Of a stretch of DNA of 64,000 nt, positions 33,719 through 43,183 are shown piece after piece. Both the position numbers and the translations under genes were made by a program. The stretch's first letter is position 1, and each line of letters starts with the position of its first letter. Origin of the DNA: a virus; IMG/VR virus record IMGVR_UViG_3300031784_002315, positions 1-64,000 of that record; one strand, given 5' to 3'. Below the pieces are notes generated by a model, which saw nothing but the letters and a program-made list of their open reading frames with translations, did not search any database and was not told the DNA's origin.

Positions 33719-34666
33719 TCAGTGTGCTATTTTAGTAATCTCAATGTCACTACCACAAGTGCATTCTTTGTATTTGCAAATAACACTTTCTGTAAGTAAT
33801 TTAATACTTTCCGGATCATTTTTTATATTTCCTAGTATTATATTATTATTGCAAGCATTTGCCGGTATTATGTTTCCGTTAGGCTTTATAACAAGCAAAT
33901 CCTGACCAATGTTACATTTCCAATTATAAAAATTATTTAAGCCTTTTTGTATTAATTCGTGATTACCCTGTCTTATCACAGTACCATCGTCATAGAAACA
34001 ATTAATTCCTAGGCTGGTTTTGTTTCTTTTTGATGCTGGTCTTCCGGAGGTTTGTAAGTGCAATTCCATCATTAGTTTTTTTTGATCTTCTGTATACAGC
34101 ATCCACTGATGTTTTCCAAACTCGATTTGTAATTTTTTTATTTGAATCGGAACGTCTGTGTTATCTCTAAATGTTTCAAAAATTTTAACACATTTATCAA
34201 AATAATTTATATCCATTAATATTTGAATATTTGTTTGGCAATCAGTTTTTATATTATTAACTACGTCAATAATATGATCAACATTTGCATTTTCATGATG
34301 AAAACTTATCGATACTTTATCTAGAAAAGGTTTTGTTTTATTCCACCAATTCATAGTCCTTGATCCATTTGTTAAAATGTTTACCATGCTATTTGGATCA
34401 TTTTCTTTTATTAGTTGTGCTAATTTAGTAAAATTTTTCCAAACCGTAGGCTCTCCTCCTAATATAGTATAAATTCTATGATCGTGCTTACTCTGTTCTG
34501 TTATTTTTTTTATTGCTATTTCGCAATTTTCTATATCTGGCCAATATTGATCGCCGCCGTTGCTGTCGGGGCCGCAATAACTGCACTTGTAATTACATAC
34601 ATTAGACAATATCCAGTCTACTACTAAAATATTGTTTACTGTTTCTATCTTATAAAGTTTACTCAT
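33719..34666 (-). CDS. radical SAM/SPASM-like protein, short type
   Basis: 315 residues. Triad C24, C28, C31 in NVCNYKCSYC; LGGEP follows. C-terminal auxiliary Cys pattern: WKCNIG, ANACNNN-ILGNI, VICKYKECTCG, as in the proteins at 22041 and 62437. Its start overlaps the previous gene by 8 bases, and it is the last gene of the eight-gene unit that starts with the repeat glycosyltransferase-like gene at 41668. Substrate unknown. Confidence 0.85.
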   Translation of the reverse strand: MSKLYKIETVNNILVVDWILSNVCNYKCSYCGPDSNGGDQYWPDIENCEIAIKKITEQSKHDHRIYTILGGEPTVWKNFTKLAQLIKENDPNSMVNILTNGSRTMNWWNKTKPFLDKVSISFHHENANVDHIIDVVNNIKTDCQTNIQILMDINYFDKCVKIFETFRDNTDVPIQIKKLQIEFGKHQWMLYTEDQKKLMMELHLQTSGRPASKRNKTSLGINCFYDDGTVIRQGNHELIQKGLNNFYNWKCNIGQDLLVIKPNGNIIPANACNNNIILGNIKNDPESIKLLTESVICKYKECTCGSDIEITKIAH

Positions 34667-35783
34667 TTATTAAGTTTTCTGCCCATGTATATGATTCTAG
34701 AAATTGTTTGTTTGTTCGATAATCCCAAATACCAATATAATGTTTTAAAAGTTGTTTATCTTCTTTAGACAAAGTTTTTTCTTCGTACATCAAAGTTTCT
34801 TGAAACTGTAGCCAATTGCTTTGTGCATTTTTAAATTTTATATTTTTAAATCTACTTATAAAGTCTTGTCTATGCTCAATCGGAATTAATCTAAAATCCA
34901 TAAACGGTTTGTCAACTTCGTTATAAAAAACCTTTGATTTAGGAAATTGATTAGCCCAATTAAAAAATTTATCTAAAGTTAAATATGTAAGAAAACTAAC
35001 ACACGGGGTTATGTTCACATGAAGATTACTATTATAAAATTTTATAAAGTTTTTTTCAACTGATGACCACTTTGCAGGATATCGTTGATACTCAAATTCA
35101 TCGGCTATTCCATCTATACTGCAACCCAACACCACTCTTTTAAATTTTTCTAACTTGTTGATTACTTTTGTTCTTGCACTTGTACAATTAGTTATAAATT
35201 CAATTTCAAGATGTGTCATATCATTTTCAATTAATCTTGACAAAAATTCGTCAACTTCTTCCATTATAAAAGGTTCGCCGCCTGCAAAACGGATTGTTTT
35301 AAGTGTTTTAACATTTAAAAAGCTATTTAAAAAACTCGATAAGTTATGATGGTCTTGTAAACGAGTTTTTGAAAAATTTAGCAATATAGGATCCTTTAAT
35401 TCGTATGCCAGTTTTTCAATTTGACTACTTTCAGACGCAGAACACATTCGACATTGTAAATTACATTTGTTACTAAGTCTTAAATCCAAGTGCTGTAACT
35501 CGGGCTCTTTTATTATCTCGCCGTTGTTTATTCGTTGCCTTTTGCTTATAATACCAGAATTCTCAGCATTCCAGCATTGTTGACATGCTAAATTTCTTAT
35601 ATTTTGATGATTTAAATCTTGTCTTATTTCTGATAAACGCGGATCTTCTTTGTAAAATTTATTTACGTCGCTATCGTTGTTCCATTTTAAATCGTGCCTG
35701 TTTTTTTGTATACAACAGTGCCCTACTTCTCCTCTTGTAGAAACATAAAGCCCAGTGTTTACTAAATTACAATATGTGTTCAT
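34659..35783 (-). CDS. radical SAM protein with N-terminal twitch-like Cys domain
   Basis: 374 residues. C5, C23-C24 (GHCCIQKN), C67/C70 (ACQQC); triad C107, C111, C114 (NKCNLQCRMC); FAGGEP. It follows three SPASM-type radical SAM genes and overlaps the short type at 33719, so one transcript carries five radical SAM genes of three subtypes. No Shine-Dalgarno is obvious; translation is probably coupled to the gene ending 2 bases upstream. Confidence 0.85.
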   Translation of the reverse strand: MNTYCNLVNTGLYVSTRGEVGHCCIQKNRHDLKWNNDSDVNKFYKEDPRLSEIRQDLNHQNIRNLACQQCWNAENSGIISKRQRINNGEIIKEPELQHLDLRLSNKCNLQCRMCSASESSQIEKLAYELKDPILLNFSKTRLQDHHNLSSFLNSFLNVKTLKTIRFAGGEPFIMEEVDEFLSRLIENDMTHLEIEFITNCTSARTKVINKLEKFKRVVLGCSIDGIADEFEYQRYPAKWSSVEKNFIKFYNSNLHVNITPCVSFLTYLTLDKFFNWANQFPKSKVFYNEVDKPFMDFRLIPIEHRQDFISRFKNIKFKNAQSNWLQFQETLMYEEKTLSKEDKQLLKHYIGIWDYRTNKQFLESYTWAENLINE

Positions 35784-35785
35784 TA

Positions 35786-36805
35786 TTAATATACCGGTGT
35801 TGGTTTTTTAATTCCTGAACAATTATTACACAAGTCAATCGACTGTTTGCTCCAAGAATTATATAAATCGTCTTTGAAGAAATCTAGTATCTCTTTAAGA
35901 CTCGATGTTAATATATTGTTTTTTCCAATATATTTAGTATAGTTAAAATTAGTTTTTTTATCTACTTGTCTGCCACTTATATAGCAACAAGGCCACAGAT
36001 TTCCCCATGGATCAACTTGTATCATTCCTTCTGATGCATAAGGACATGGTATTTTTTCTGTAATTACAAATTCTGCATCAGTAGTTGGTGTATTGACTTG
36101 TTTCTTAAATACATCTTTTCTTTTATAATTTTCATTAAATTCGTTTAGAGTAGGGGAAGTTAGTGTCATCTTAGGAAAACTTTTATATTCGTCCATGTCA
36201 AGCGGAATCGATCTATTACGGTTTGTTTGAAAAGCCATGCATCCTATACTGTTTGCAAAACTACTAATAGTATCTAATTGATCAATGTTATAATCAAACA
36301 CAATACATTTCCATATACTATTGCCGCCGTGTTTATTAAATGTTTTTAAATTTTCAATCCGCTTTTTCCAATCAATTCCCCTACGATATAGATCATGAGT
36401 ATCTTCTAATCCATCTATGCCAAACTTAACATCGTGTTTGGAAAATTTTTGTAAAACAATTGCCAAGTTAGTCCAAAAAGAATTGTCTCTTGCACCTCCA
36501 TTTGTATGTAAGTTAACATAGATATCTTTTTTAGTATCAACTAAATGTTCTAGCATTTCTATAAATTTTGGATGCATACTAAAATCACCAAAATTTCCAT
36601 TAAAAATTATTTCGTTAACAAATTGTAAATTTTCTTTGGTGATTAATTTATGCCAAGTTTCTAAAGATAAATTTGTTAAATTTAAATTATTTACAGTTTT
36701 TCCACCATTTATATTTCTATCACAAGCACCGCAAAATGCATTGCAGAAAGAAGTACAGTCAATTTCAATCTTTTTTATTGTTTCAAACTTGTAAAGATTT
36801 ATCAT
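35786..36805 (-). CDS. radical SAM protein, 'CDRN' SPASM type
   Basis: 339 residues. Triad C21, C25, C28 in SFCNAFCGACDRNINGG. The usual GGEP is replaced by FNGNFGD, shared in form with the proteins at 36811, 37841 and 46970. Later GIDGLEDTHDLYRRGIDW and a C-terminal Cys set (IPCPYA, WPCCYISG, LCNNCSG) complete a SPASM-like auxiliary domain. It is adjacent to its closest paralogue at 36811. Substrate unknown. Confidence 0.84.
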   Translation of the reverse strand: MINLYKFETIKKIEIDCTSFCNAFCGACDRNINGGKTVNNLNLTNLSLETWHKLITKENLQFVNEIIFNGNFGDFSMHPKFIEMLEHLVDTKKDIYVNLHTNGGARDNSFWTNLAIVLQKFSKHDVKFGIDGLEDTHDLYRRGIDWKKRIENLKTFNKHGGNSIWKCIVFDYNIDQLDTISSFANSIGCMAFQTNRNRSIPLDMDEYKSFPKMTLTSPTLNEFNENYKRKDVFKKQVNTPTTDAEFVITEKIPCPYASEGMIQVDPWGNLWPCCYISGRQVDKKTNFNYTKYIGKNNILTSSLKEILDFFKDDLYNSWSKQSIDLCNNCSGIKKPTPVY

Positions 36806-36810
36806 AATTC

Positions 36811-37830
36811 TTAATTATATCTAATAGCAGAATTTGTTCTACTTGAGCATGTATTGCAAATTGCATTTTCATTCTTTTTCCAATCTTTGTAGAGCGTTTG
36901 TTGTATAAACTGTAAAATTTGTTTTAAGTCTTTAGTGTTTATATTGTTTTTATCGTTCCATATGTCCCATGGAAATGCCGCATATCGATTAAGATAATTA
37001 CTATATATGTGGCAGCATGGCCATATATTTCCAACAACATCCATAGATACTAATCTTTGTTGTCCAAAAGGACAATTATATGTTTTATCATATATTTCAT
37101 CAATCTCTGTTCTATTATAAATGTTTTTAAATTGCTTGTATAGTTTATATCTTTTTATAAATTCATCACGGGTTGGAGATGTAATAATTCCGCCAGGGAG
37201 CTTTTTGTATGATTGAAGAGTTATCGGTGTTACTCTATTTCGTTCTGTTCTAAATGATGAAAATCCTAATTTTTGCGCTAAGTTTAACATATCATTTATT
37301 TGGTGTTTGTTATGACCAAATATAATGCATCTCCAAGCAGATATACTCTGAGGATCTTCGTTAAAAGCGGTTACATTTTCTATAAGTTTTTCCCAATTTA
37401 CATTTCTTCTATAAATATGATTTGTATCCTTTAGTCCATCGATTGCAAATGTTACTTGATGATCATCAAATCTTTTTAAAACTGTAGAAAGTTCTTTCCA
37501 AAATTGTATATTTCTTGCACCGCCGTTTGTTGCTACTTTTAAAAACATGTCCGGCTTAACGTCTGCAAGTTTGTTGAGCATGTTAATTAAATTCGGATGC
37601 ATACTAGCATCGCCGACATTACCGTCGAGTGTTATTTTTTTAATGTTATGTAAATTGACAGTAGAAATCAATGAATTCCATGTATCATCAGTCATATGAA
37701 TTAATTTAAGATTTTGTCGTACTTCACCGCCATCGACATTTCTGTCACATGCTCCGCAAGATGCATTACAAAAATTTGTTATTTCGATATCAATAAAATT
37801 TATATCATTATACTCATAATATTTTGTCAT
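36811..37830 (-). CDS. radical SAM protein, 'CDRN' SPASM type
   Basis: 339 residues from the ATG at 37830; a TTG lies one codon upstream. Triad C21, C25, C28 in NFCNASCGACDRNVDGG; LDGNVGD in place of GGEP; AIDGLKDTNHIYRRNVNW. C-terminal Cys residues in YNCPFG, WPCCHIYS and ICNTCSS. Near-parallel sequence to the protein at 35786 suggests tandem duplication followed by divergence. Middle gene of three adjacent SPASM paralogues. Confidence 0.84.
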   Translation of the reverse strand: MTKYYEYNDINFIDIEITNFCNASCGACDRNVDGGEVRQNLKLIHMTDDTWNSLISTVNLHNIKKITLDGNVGDASMHPNLINMLNKLADVKPDMFLKVATNGGARNIQFWKELSTVLKRFDDHQVTFAIDGLKDTNHIYRRNVNWEKLIENVTAFNEDPQSISAWRCIIFGHNKHQINDMLNLAQKLGFSSFRTERNRVTPITLQSYKKLPGGIITSPTRDEFIKRYKLYKQFKNIYNRTEIDEIYDKTYNCPFGQQRLVSMDVVGNIWPCCHIYSNYLNRYAAFPWDIWNDKNNINTKDLKQILQFIQQTLYKDWKKNENAICNTCSSRTNSAIRYN

Positions 37831-37840
37831 CAATCATCTC

Positions 37841-38920
37841 TTATTTAAATTGTTCTGCAAATGGGTCAAACTCGATTCCACATTTCATTGCACATACTTT
37901 AAGTCTGCCCGATTCATAACTAGTTTCTTGCCACGAATCTTCTATAAGAGTGAATATCTCTGTTTTAAATACACGTTCTAACCCATGAATTTTAGCATTG
38001 ATAGCATCCTTGCCACCTGCAAACTCTATAAATTTCCATATCTGTTCTTGTTTAGGATCTTTGTTCCACCACTTGTACATACGCCCGGCAGTCCAACAGC
38101 AAGGCAAGGCTAATCCTTCGGCAGTAATAAACAAACTACCTTCGTCTTTAACTTTACAACGAATAGGAGTTTGTTCATAGTAATTATCCATGCTACCGTA
38201 TTTTATTTCTAACATTGTTTGCTTTTTCAAAGCACTGTTAACATATTTTTCTTCAGGCTTTTTAAGTTCTGTTGTTTGATTGCCTTTGCGATCTACTGCT
38301 TGATGGGTTTCTTTCTTTTCGCTGTTAGCACTTATAAATCTTCCAGTTTTTTTAGCAACAAACTTTTCAAACCCCATTGTTTGCGAAAGTTCTTTTGCCT
38401 CATCTACTTGGTGCTGATTGTGCTCAAATATAAGGAAGTCCCAACGAGCTCTGCCGCCGGCAGCGATAAATGCTTTCATACTACGATAAACATTGTCCCA
38501 GTTTACTCCCTGACGATATATATGATTTGTATCTTTTAATCCGTCAACACTGAATATAACTGCACCATTTGTTCCTAGAGTTTTAGCAAGTGCATGCCAC
38601 CATGCAGGAGTTTTTGCACCAGCATTGGTATTCATGCTCAACCACATATTAGGATTGTGTTCTCTAAAATATGTAAAGATTTCTAAAGTATCTCGAGCAA
38701 CAATAGGATCTCCTAGATTGCCGCACATATACATAGTATTTAACTGTGCAATAAACTCGGGTGTAAATATACGTTTGACATCACCAATTGTAAGTTCATC
38801 TAAATTAATGTGAGGATTTAATGCGCCACCGTTTTGATTACGATCGCACATAGGACAACTTGCTTGACAATTCTGTGTGACTTCTAAGTGTATTGTTCTT
38901 ATATCTTTATATTCATACAT
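37841..38920 (-). CDS. radical SAM protein, 'CDRN' SPASM type
   Basis: 359 residues. Triad C18, C22, C25 in QNCQASCPMCDRNQNGG; MCGNLGD in place of GGEP; SVDGLKDTNHIYRQGVNW. The C-terminus has IRCKVKDEGS, LPCCWTAGR and VCAMKCG, an auxiliary-cluster set. It is closest to the protein at 46970, with which it shares the FVAKKTGRFI/FSCKLTTRFI segment. Overlaps the small gene upstream by 8 bases. Confidence 0.84.
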   Translation of the reverse strand: MYEYKDIRTIHLEVTQNCQASCPMCDRNQNGGALNPHINLDELTIGDVKRIFTPEFIAQLNTMYMCGNLGDPIVARDTLEIFTYFREHNPNMWLSMNTNAGAKTPAWWHALAKTLGTNGAVIFSVDGLKDTNHIYRQGVNWDNVYRSMKAFIAAGGRARWDFLIFEHNQHQVDEAKELSQTMGFEKFVAKKTGRFISANSEKKETHQAVDRKGNQTTELKKPEEKYVNSALKKQTMLEIKYGSMDNYYEQTPIRCKVKDEGSLFITAEGLALPCCWTAGRMYKWWNKDPKQEQIWKFIEFAGGKDAINAKIHGLERVFKTEIFTLIEDSWQETSYESGRLKVCAMKCGIEFDPFAEQFK

Positions 38921-39137
38921 CGTGTATTAACGTTACGTCCTTCCCAGGTCCTGTTTTACTAGGTAAATCGCCATATTGTTCGACATACCAAGTTATAACT
39001 GCTCGATACCAACGTTGACTATCGTGATGTGCTACTTTATTAAATTGAGTTATATTGTTATTTGTTGCTTGCATTGTACTTAGTGCTCTTGCACACTCTG
39101 TTTGCAGTTCTCGTAAACTTAACTTATCTAAATCCAA
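38913..39137 (-). CDS. small hypothetical protein
   Basis: 74 residues from a TTG overlapping the upstream gene by 14 bases; no ATG gives a comparable length. The sequence MDLDKLSLRELQTECARALS is helical, then HHDSQRWYRAVITWYVEQYG, then a Gly/Lys-rich tail. Its place just before four radical SAM genes and its small size make it worth testing as a substrate or carrier, but it has no leader-core pattern or repeated Cys, Ser or Thr. Confidence 0.55.
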   Translation of the reverse strand: MDLDKLSLRELQTECARALSTMQATNNNITQFNKVAHHDSQRWYRAVITWYVEQYGDLPSKTGPGKDVTLIHDV

Positions 39138-40041
39138 TTTTCATAAACCTTTTATATTTAGGCAATTCTAATTCGCCTTCGTAGAGTGTTTTTGTCATAG
39201 GAGATTTATTACTAAATTCTTGGAGATTACTTGAACAATTAACGTGTTCTAAGATTTCAAAATAATTATTTCCTTGTAACACAACTAGTTTTCCTAGAGG
39301 TATTTTATTATACCATTCTGCATAATTTTCTATATGTTCACAACTAGTATTAATGATAGTATTTGGCGTATCAGTTATAGGATAACTCATTCTATTATTA
39401 GTGTTACTCCAATATTGCCATGTATGCTCTTTGTAATCAATATCGTGAATATTATTTATTAAGGCTTTATAACACCATTGATCTGTGAACCACGGCTTGT
39501 TAAATGTTTCTGCTATATCAACAGTTGTAGTATCTATGTCAAAACTACGAATTTTTTCAACTTTTATACCGCTTTCAAATAGCATCACTGCTAGTGTTCC
39601 ATACCAACCTGCACATAAAAATACTGTGCCTAAATCTACGTCACACTTTTTTAGTTGTTCAACTAACCATAATTTACTTTGAAGTTGTCCTCTACTAAAA
39701 CAATCGGGGTCAATTTTTATATTGTTAACAAAAAAGTTTTTAAATGCAGCAACAAACTGTGTATCAACATATCTTTCAAGAATAGGCCATAGTTTCCATA
39801 CATTGTCTTCGATAACTAATTTACGTAAATCTTCGTCATCAACAAGTCTAAAGATACTGTGTAGATTTTTTTCTAACACTGCTTTTCGTAAATCGTCGAT
39901 ATCACCAGATACTGTATTAGGCAATAATCTAAAAATACTGGTTAAATCACGATCGATATAAGATCTACGTAAGTCAGATAGTTTTGTATTATATGGATAC
40001 AGTAATTCAAATCTATCTAGTAATTCATATATTTCTAGCAT
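39124..40041 (-). CDS. class I methyltransferase-fold protein
   Basis: 305 residues from the ATG at 40041 (a TTG precedes it). The N-terminal 120 residues carry short leucine-rich repeats of the type DLTSIFRLLPN and NLHSIFRLVDD. The C-terminal part has a Rossmann pattern: GTVFLCAGWYGTLAVMLFES, then RSFDIDTTTVDIAE, with an acidic residue ending strand 2. It resembles SAM methyltransferases, but motif I is unusual (CAGWYG), so catalysis is uncertain. Overlaps the glycosyltransferase-like gene upstream by 17 bases. Confidence 0.55.
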   Translation of the reverse strand: MLEIYELLDRFELLYPYNTKLSDLRRSYIDRDLTSIFRLLPNTVSGDIDDLRKAVLEKNLHSIFRLVDDEDLRKLVIEDNVWKLWPILERYVDTQFVAAFKNFFVNNIKIDPDCFSRGQLQSKLWLVEQLKKCDVDLGTVFLCAGWYGTLAVMLFESGIKVEKIRSFDIDTTTVDIAETFNKPWFTDQWCYKALINNIHDIDYKEHTWQYWSNTNNRMSYPITDTPNTIINTSCEHIENYAEWYNKIPLGKLVVLQGNNYFEILEHVNCSSNLQEFSNKSPMTKTLYEGELELPKYKRFMKIGFR

Positions 40042-41668
40042 CAAACTGTTCCTTTAACCAATCAAAATCGTTGATATTTTTTAACATTTCGAGATTGCCT
40101 TTATTTCTTGCACCAAATACTGCACCCAACTTAGCACCATCAATTGCATATTTGCCAAATGGACGATCTGCACCTTTTGTACACCACGTCTGTAATCTAG
40201 TCTGTGTTTCGTCGTCCTTTTGACGATCAATAACTCTACTACTTAGTTTAACACATTCTCTAAATGCACTTTTCCAAGTATTAAATGAATCTGTATTAAA
40301 ACCGGTAACATTTGATATTTCCTGTACTGCTTTAAACTTACTGCTAATACTGGTTGTCATGTCGGGCTTGCTTGTATCCATATTTAAAGTCAATTCTGTT
40401 GGAAACAGTTTTACACCACCGTATCCGTATACTAGGTCATTGATAGGGTTAACCGACCTCCATACATGCACTGTGTCGCGGTCCCATCTTGCAACTTGAT
40501 AGTCGAATTTAAAATTCGAGTCAATCAAAGCATCTCCGTCCACAATCCAAAACATATCAGTATCGCATAGTTTTGCTGCCTCGATATGTGCTTGATGAAT
40601 TCCTTTTACACCGTGAACTCGTTTTGCATGTGGAAATCTATTCGCTAGATACCGGTAGTATTCATCAGCACTAGGTTCTTGATAACTGATAAACACAATA
40701 TCATAAGGCTTAGGTGTTGATATAATAATGTTGATTTCTTTTTTATTTGCAATAAACTTATAATCAAACTCTCGTTTGCTAAATTTTGCATATTTACTGC
40801 ACAGTAAAATACCGTCATGATATTTTCCGTTTAAAAATGTATGATTTATCTTGCGTTCGAATTCTTGATCGTGTGTAAAATACGTATCGTACTTGAATCT
40901 TTCTGTTGGATTTACATAGTCTGGTACGATCCAAAACATTTCAGTATGCGAAGTATTTAATGCTGTTAGATAATCATCATAATTTTTAACATTAAAAATA
41001 TCGTACTTTATAGGACCACTTCCTACAATATCCCATTCTTTTCTATTAACTACATGTCTATAGTCAACTTCTTTTTGCGTAAGTGGGGCATATTTGCTGC
41101 ACAAAAATAACCCATTATAGTATTTTACATCATCAACTAAATGTACAAACGCATGATTTTGTTTGCGATCGATTTGTTCGTGATGCGATATATAAAAATT
41201 GTGGATTAAGTTGTTGTCTACTAGTATGTTAGGAGAACTGACCCAAAACAGTTCTGTAGTGGATTTTTCTAATGCAGTTAAGTAATCACTGTATGTTTCA
41301 ACTTCATAATAGTCAAAGTTTTTAGGACTAGACGCTTGTAAATCTATTTCTTTTTTCTTGATAAAAAATCTATGTTTAATTTCGTTGTTGGTAATACTAA
41401 CATTCTTTGAGACTAGAATTATTCCATCACGATGTTCGGCATTTTTAAATACATGGACATAATTTTCGCTCCACTGATCTGGAATGTAGTCAAAATTAAA
41501 TTGTTCCGAAATAACTAAGTCATCCCACACTATCCAAAAAAATTTTGTTAATGCTAATTCTTTAGCATCTGCAAAACTTGTTACACGCTTGGCTATAGGA
41601 AATCTAGATTTTAGTTTTTTCCAATTCGAAAGATTATCAGAAGACTGTACATAGAATATATCAAACAT
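40025..41668 (-). CDS. tandem-repeat glycosyltransferase-like protein
   Basis: 547 residues from the ATG at 41668; a TTG at 41704 is less likely. The chain is built of four related units, each with a 'FW(I/V)' core at residues 44, 141, 245 and 373. Each core follows an A--LA/YLTAL helix and is followed by H-F----(H/Y)DG--L-SK. Only the last unit keeps a DxD-like FWIVDGDA, as in GT-A glycosyltransferases. The first three may be degenerate or binding units. First gene of an eight-gene minus unit and divergent from the fibre gene at 41738. Confidence 0.6.
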   Translation of the reverse strand: MFDIFYVQSSDNLSNWKKLKSRFPIAKRVTSFADAKELALTKFFWIVWDDLVISEQFNFDYIPDQWSENYVHVFKNAEHRDGIILVSKNVSITNNEIKHRFFIKKKEIDLQASSPKNFDYYEVETYSDYLTALEKSTTELFWVSSPNILVDNNLIHNFYISHHEQIDRKQNHAFVHLVDDVKYYNGLFLCSKYAPLTQKEVDYRHVVNRKEWDIVGSGPIKYDIFNVKNYDDYLTALNTSHTEMFWIVPDYVNPTERFKYDTYFTHDQEFERKINHTFLNGKYHDGILLCSKYAKFSKREFDYKFIANKKEINIIISTPKPYDIVFISYQEPSADEYYRYLANRFPHAKRVHGVKGIHQAHIEAAKLCDTDMFWIVDGDALIDSNFKFDYQVARWDRDTVHVWRSVNPINDLVYGYGGVKLFPTELTLNMDTSKPDMTTSISSKFKAVQEISNVTGFNTDSFNTWKSAFRECVKLSSRVIDRQKDDETQTRLQTWCTKGADRPFGKYAIDGAKLGAVFGARNKGNLEMLKNINDFDWLKEQFDARNI

Positions 41669-41710
41669 ATTGTATATAGTAACATAAAAAACTATTGATG
41701 TCAAATATCA

Positions 41711-41737
41711 AATAAATAAAGTGTCTAGGAGAGAAAC
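41711..41737 (+). promoter_or_regulatory. late-type box AATAAATA and ribosome site of the second fibre gene
   Basis: AATAAATA at 41711-41718, then AGGAG at 41727-41731, 6 bases before the ATG at 41738. This box-plus-Shine-Dalgarno layout matches the structural gene at 10453 rather than the leaderless-looking radical SAM units. Confidence 0.52.
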
Positions 41738-43183
41738 ATGGAACTTTACGATGGTGCGTCATATAGAATTAATATTGAAGGTATGGACAGTACTCTTATA
41801 GTAGATAGCTTTAGAGGTATTATCAAAGCCAACATAGTCGATGTTGACGATTACATCATAGTTGACTACGAAAACAAAACTTTCCACGGAAATTTTGTTG
41901 GAAATGTAATCGACGACTTAGGAAATGTAGTTCTTAATATTTCAGAAAAAACATTCTACGGTAATGTTACCGGTAATGTTCTTGACGACTCAGGAAATAT
42001 AGTCATCGACAACTCACAACAAATATTCTACGGTAATGTTCTTGGAAATATTGTTGATGATATTGGAAATTTGGTTGTCGACAAGAATGAAAAATTATTC
42101 CATGGTAATGTTGTTGGAAACGTAGTTGACGAATTTGGAAATATAATTGTTGATAAAAATCAAAGAATATTTTTTGGAAATGTTGCTGACGAAAACGGAA
42201 CCATGGTACTTGATTCGGAAAACAAAATATTCATTGGTAATTTTTTAGGCAATATTGTTGATCACGCAGGCGATACTGTTTATGATTCAAATAGCAACAG
42301 TTTACGGTTAGATGATCTCGAAGTAAATAACCTCATCTACGGAAATGTCAAAGGCAATGTTTATAATGCAAATGGGAATCTTATGTACGATTCTTTTACT
42401 AACTCTGCAGAGTTAAACGAACTAGTTGTTAAAAAAATCAATGCTGAAGATATTGTAGTAACTGATTCTATCGTCGGCGAGTTTGTAGGAACGTTTGCAG
42501 GAAATGTTTATAACAATCTCGGTGAAGTTATTTTAGATACTGATATACAGATTATTAAAGCAAACTTGTTATCCGAAACCAACGGAATTAGTTACGATTA
42601 TCAAACTAATACGTTTTATGGAAATTTTTTCGGAAACGTTGTATCGGATATTCAAAGATTTAATAACTTTCAAGTAGGTGATAAAGATGTTGGAAGTAGC
42701 GGTACTGCATTATTTGTTTCAGACAAAGACATCAACGACGATTACGGCCCGTTGACTATTTGTGTGTCAAAAGACAGTAATCTCCCAGGAACTCTTGCTC
42801 TTATTAAAACTAGAGGATCTATTTCTAACCCAGAGCCTGTACAACCCGGAGACGGAATACAAAGTATTATATTTGGTGCTCAAAGTGGCACTAATTATAG
42901 TATTTCGTGTGTACCAGTTGCTTTAATCGAAACGTCTGTTTCTAGCAATGCAATTGTTTCGTCAGGAAAGGTACCGGGTCATTTTTCAATAAAAGTTTCT
43001 AACAATGCAGGCGAATTAACCGAAGCATTGTCTATAAATTCAGATGGGCATTTAAAAAGTGTAATTAAAGATGTTACTGTTGTAGGAGAAACTTCTAAAT
43101 CTCCTGCTAATACATCAAACCCAGACAGTTGGTTGGAAGTAAATGTCAACGGAATAACAAAATTTATTCCGCTGTATTCATAA
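41738..43183 (+). CDS. fibre-like structural protein with 24-residue repeats
   Basis: 481 residues. The N-terminus (YRINIEGMDSTLIVDSFRGI) shares the module of the tail fibre at 10453. Residues 50-189 are six tandem repeats, five of 24 residues and one of 20, of the form GN(V/F)-GN(V/I)-DD-GN-V-D, probably a beta-solenoid. Further YGNVKGNVYNANGN units follow. The C-terminal 180 residues are a globular fibre-type domain (SSGTALFVSDKDINDDYGPL). A structural gene alone amid modification genes suggests it may be a target or a partner. Ends overlap the convergent B12-type gene by 6 bases. Confidence 0.75.
   Translation: MELYDGASYRINIEGMDSTLIVDSFRGIIKANIVDVDDYIIVDYENKTFHGNFVGNVIDDLGNVVLNISEKTFYGNVTGNVLDDSGNIVIDNSQQIFYGNVLGNIVDDIGNLVVDKNEKLFHGNVVGNVVDEFGNIIVDKNQRIFFGNVADENGTMVLDSENKIFIGNFLGNIVDHAGDTVYDSNSNSLRLDDLEVNNLIYGNVKGNVYNANGNLMYDSFTNSAELNELVVKKINAEDIVVTDSIVGEFVGTFAGNVYNNLGEVILDTDIQIIKANLLSETNGISYDYQTNTFYGNFFGNVVSDIQRFNNFQVGDKDVGSSGTALFVSDKDINDDYGPLTICVSKDSNLPGTLALIKTRGSISNPEPVQPGDGIQSIIFGAQSGTNYSISCVPVALIETSVSSNAIVSSGKVPGHFSIKVSNNAGELTEALSINSDGHLKSVIKDVTVVGETSKSPANTSNPDSWLEVNVNGITKFIPLYS
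41885..42304 (+). repeat. six tandem 72-bp (one 60-bp) coding repeats
   Basis: The DNA encodes six tandem units: residues 50-73, 74-97, 98-121, 122-145, 146-165 and 166-189 of the fibre-like protein. The fifth is four codons short. Base-level identity is partial, so the units are old or diversified rather than freshly copied. Confidence 0.8.

Noticed and set aside
38913-39137. 74-residue protein as a RiPP precursor for the radical SAM enzymes
   Set aside because: It has no repeated core, no Cys/Ser/Thr cluster and no leader-like junction. Kept as a hypothetical protein only.
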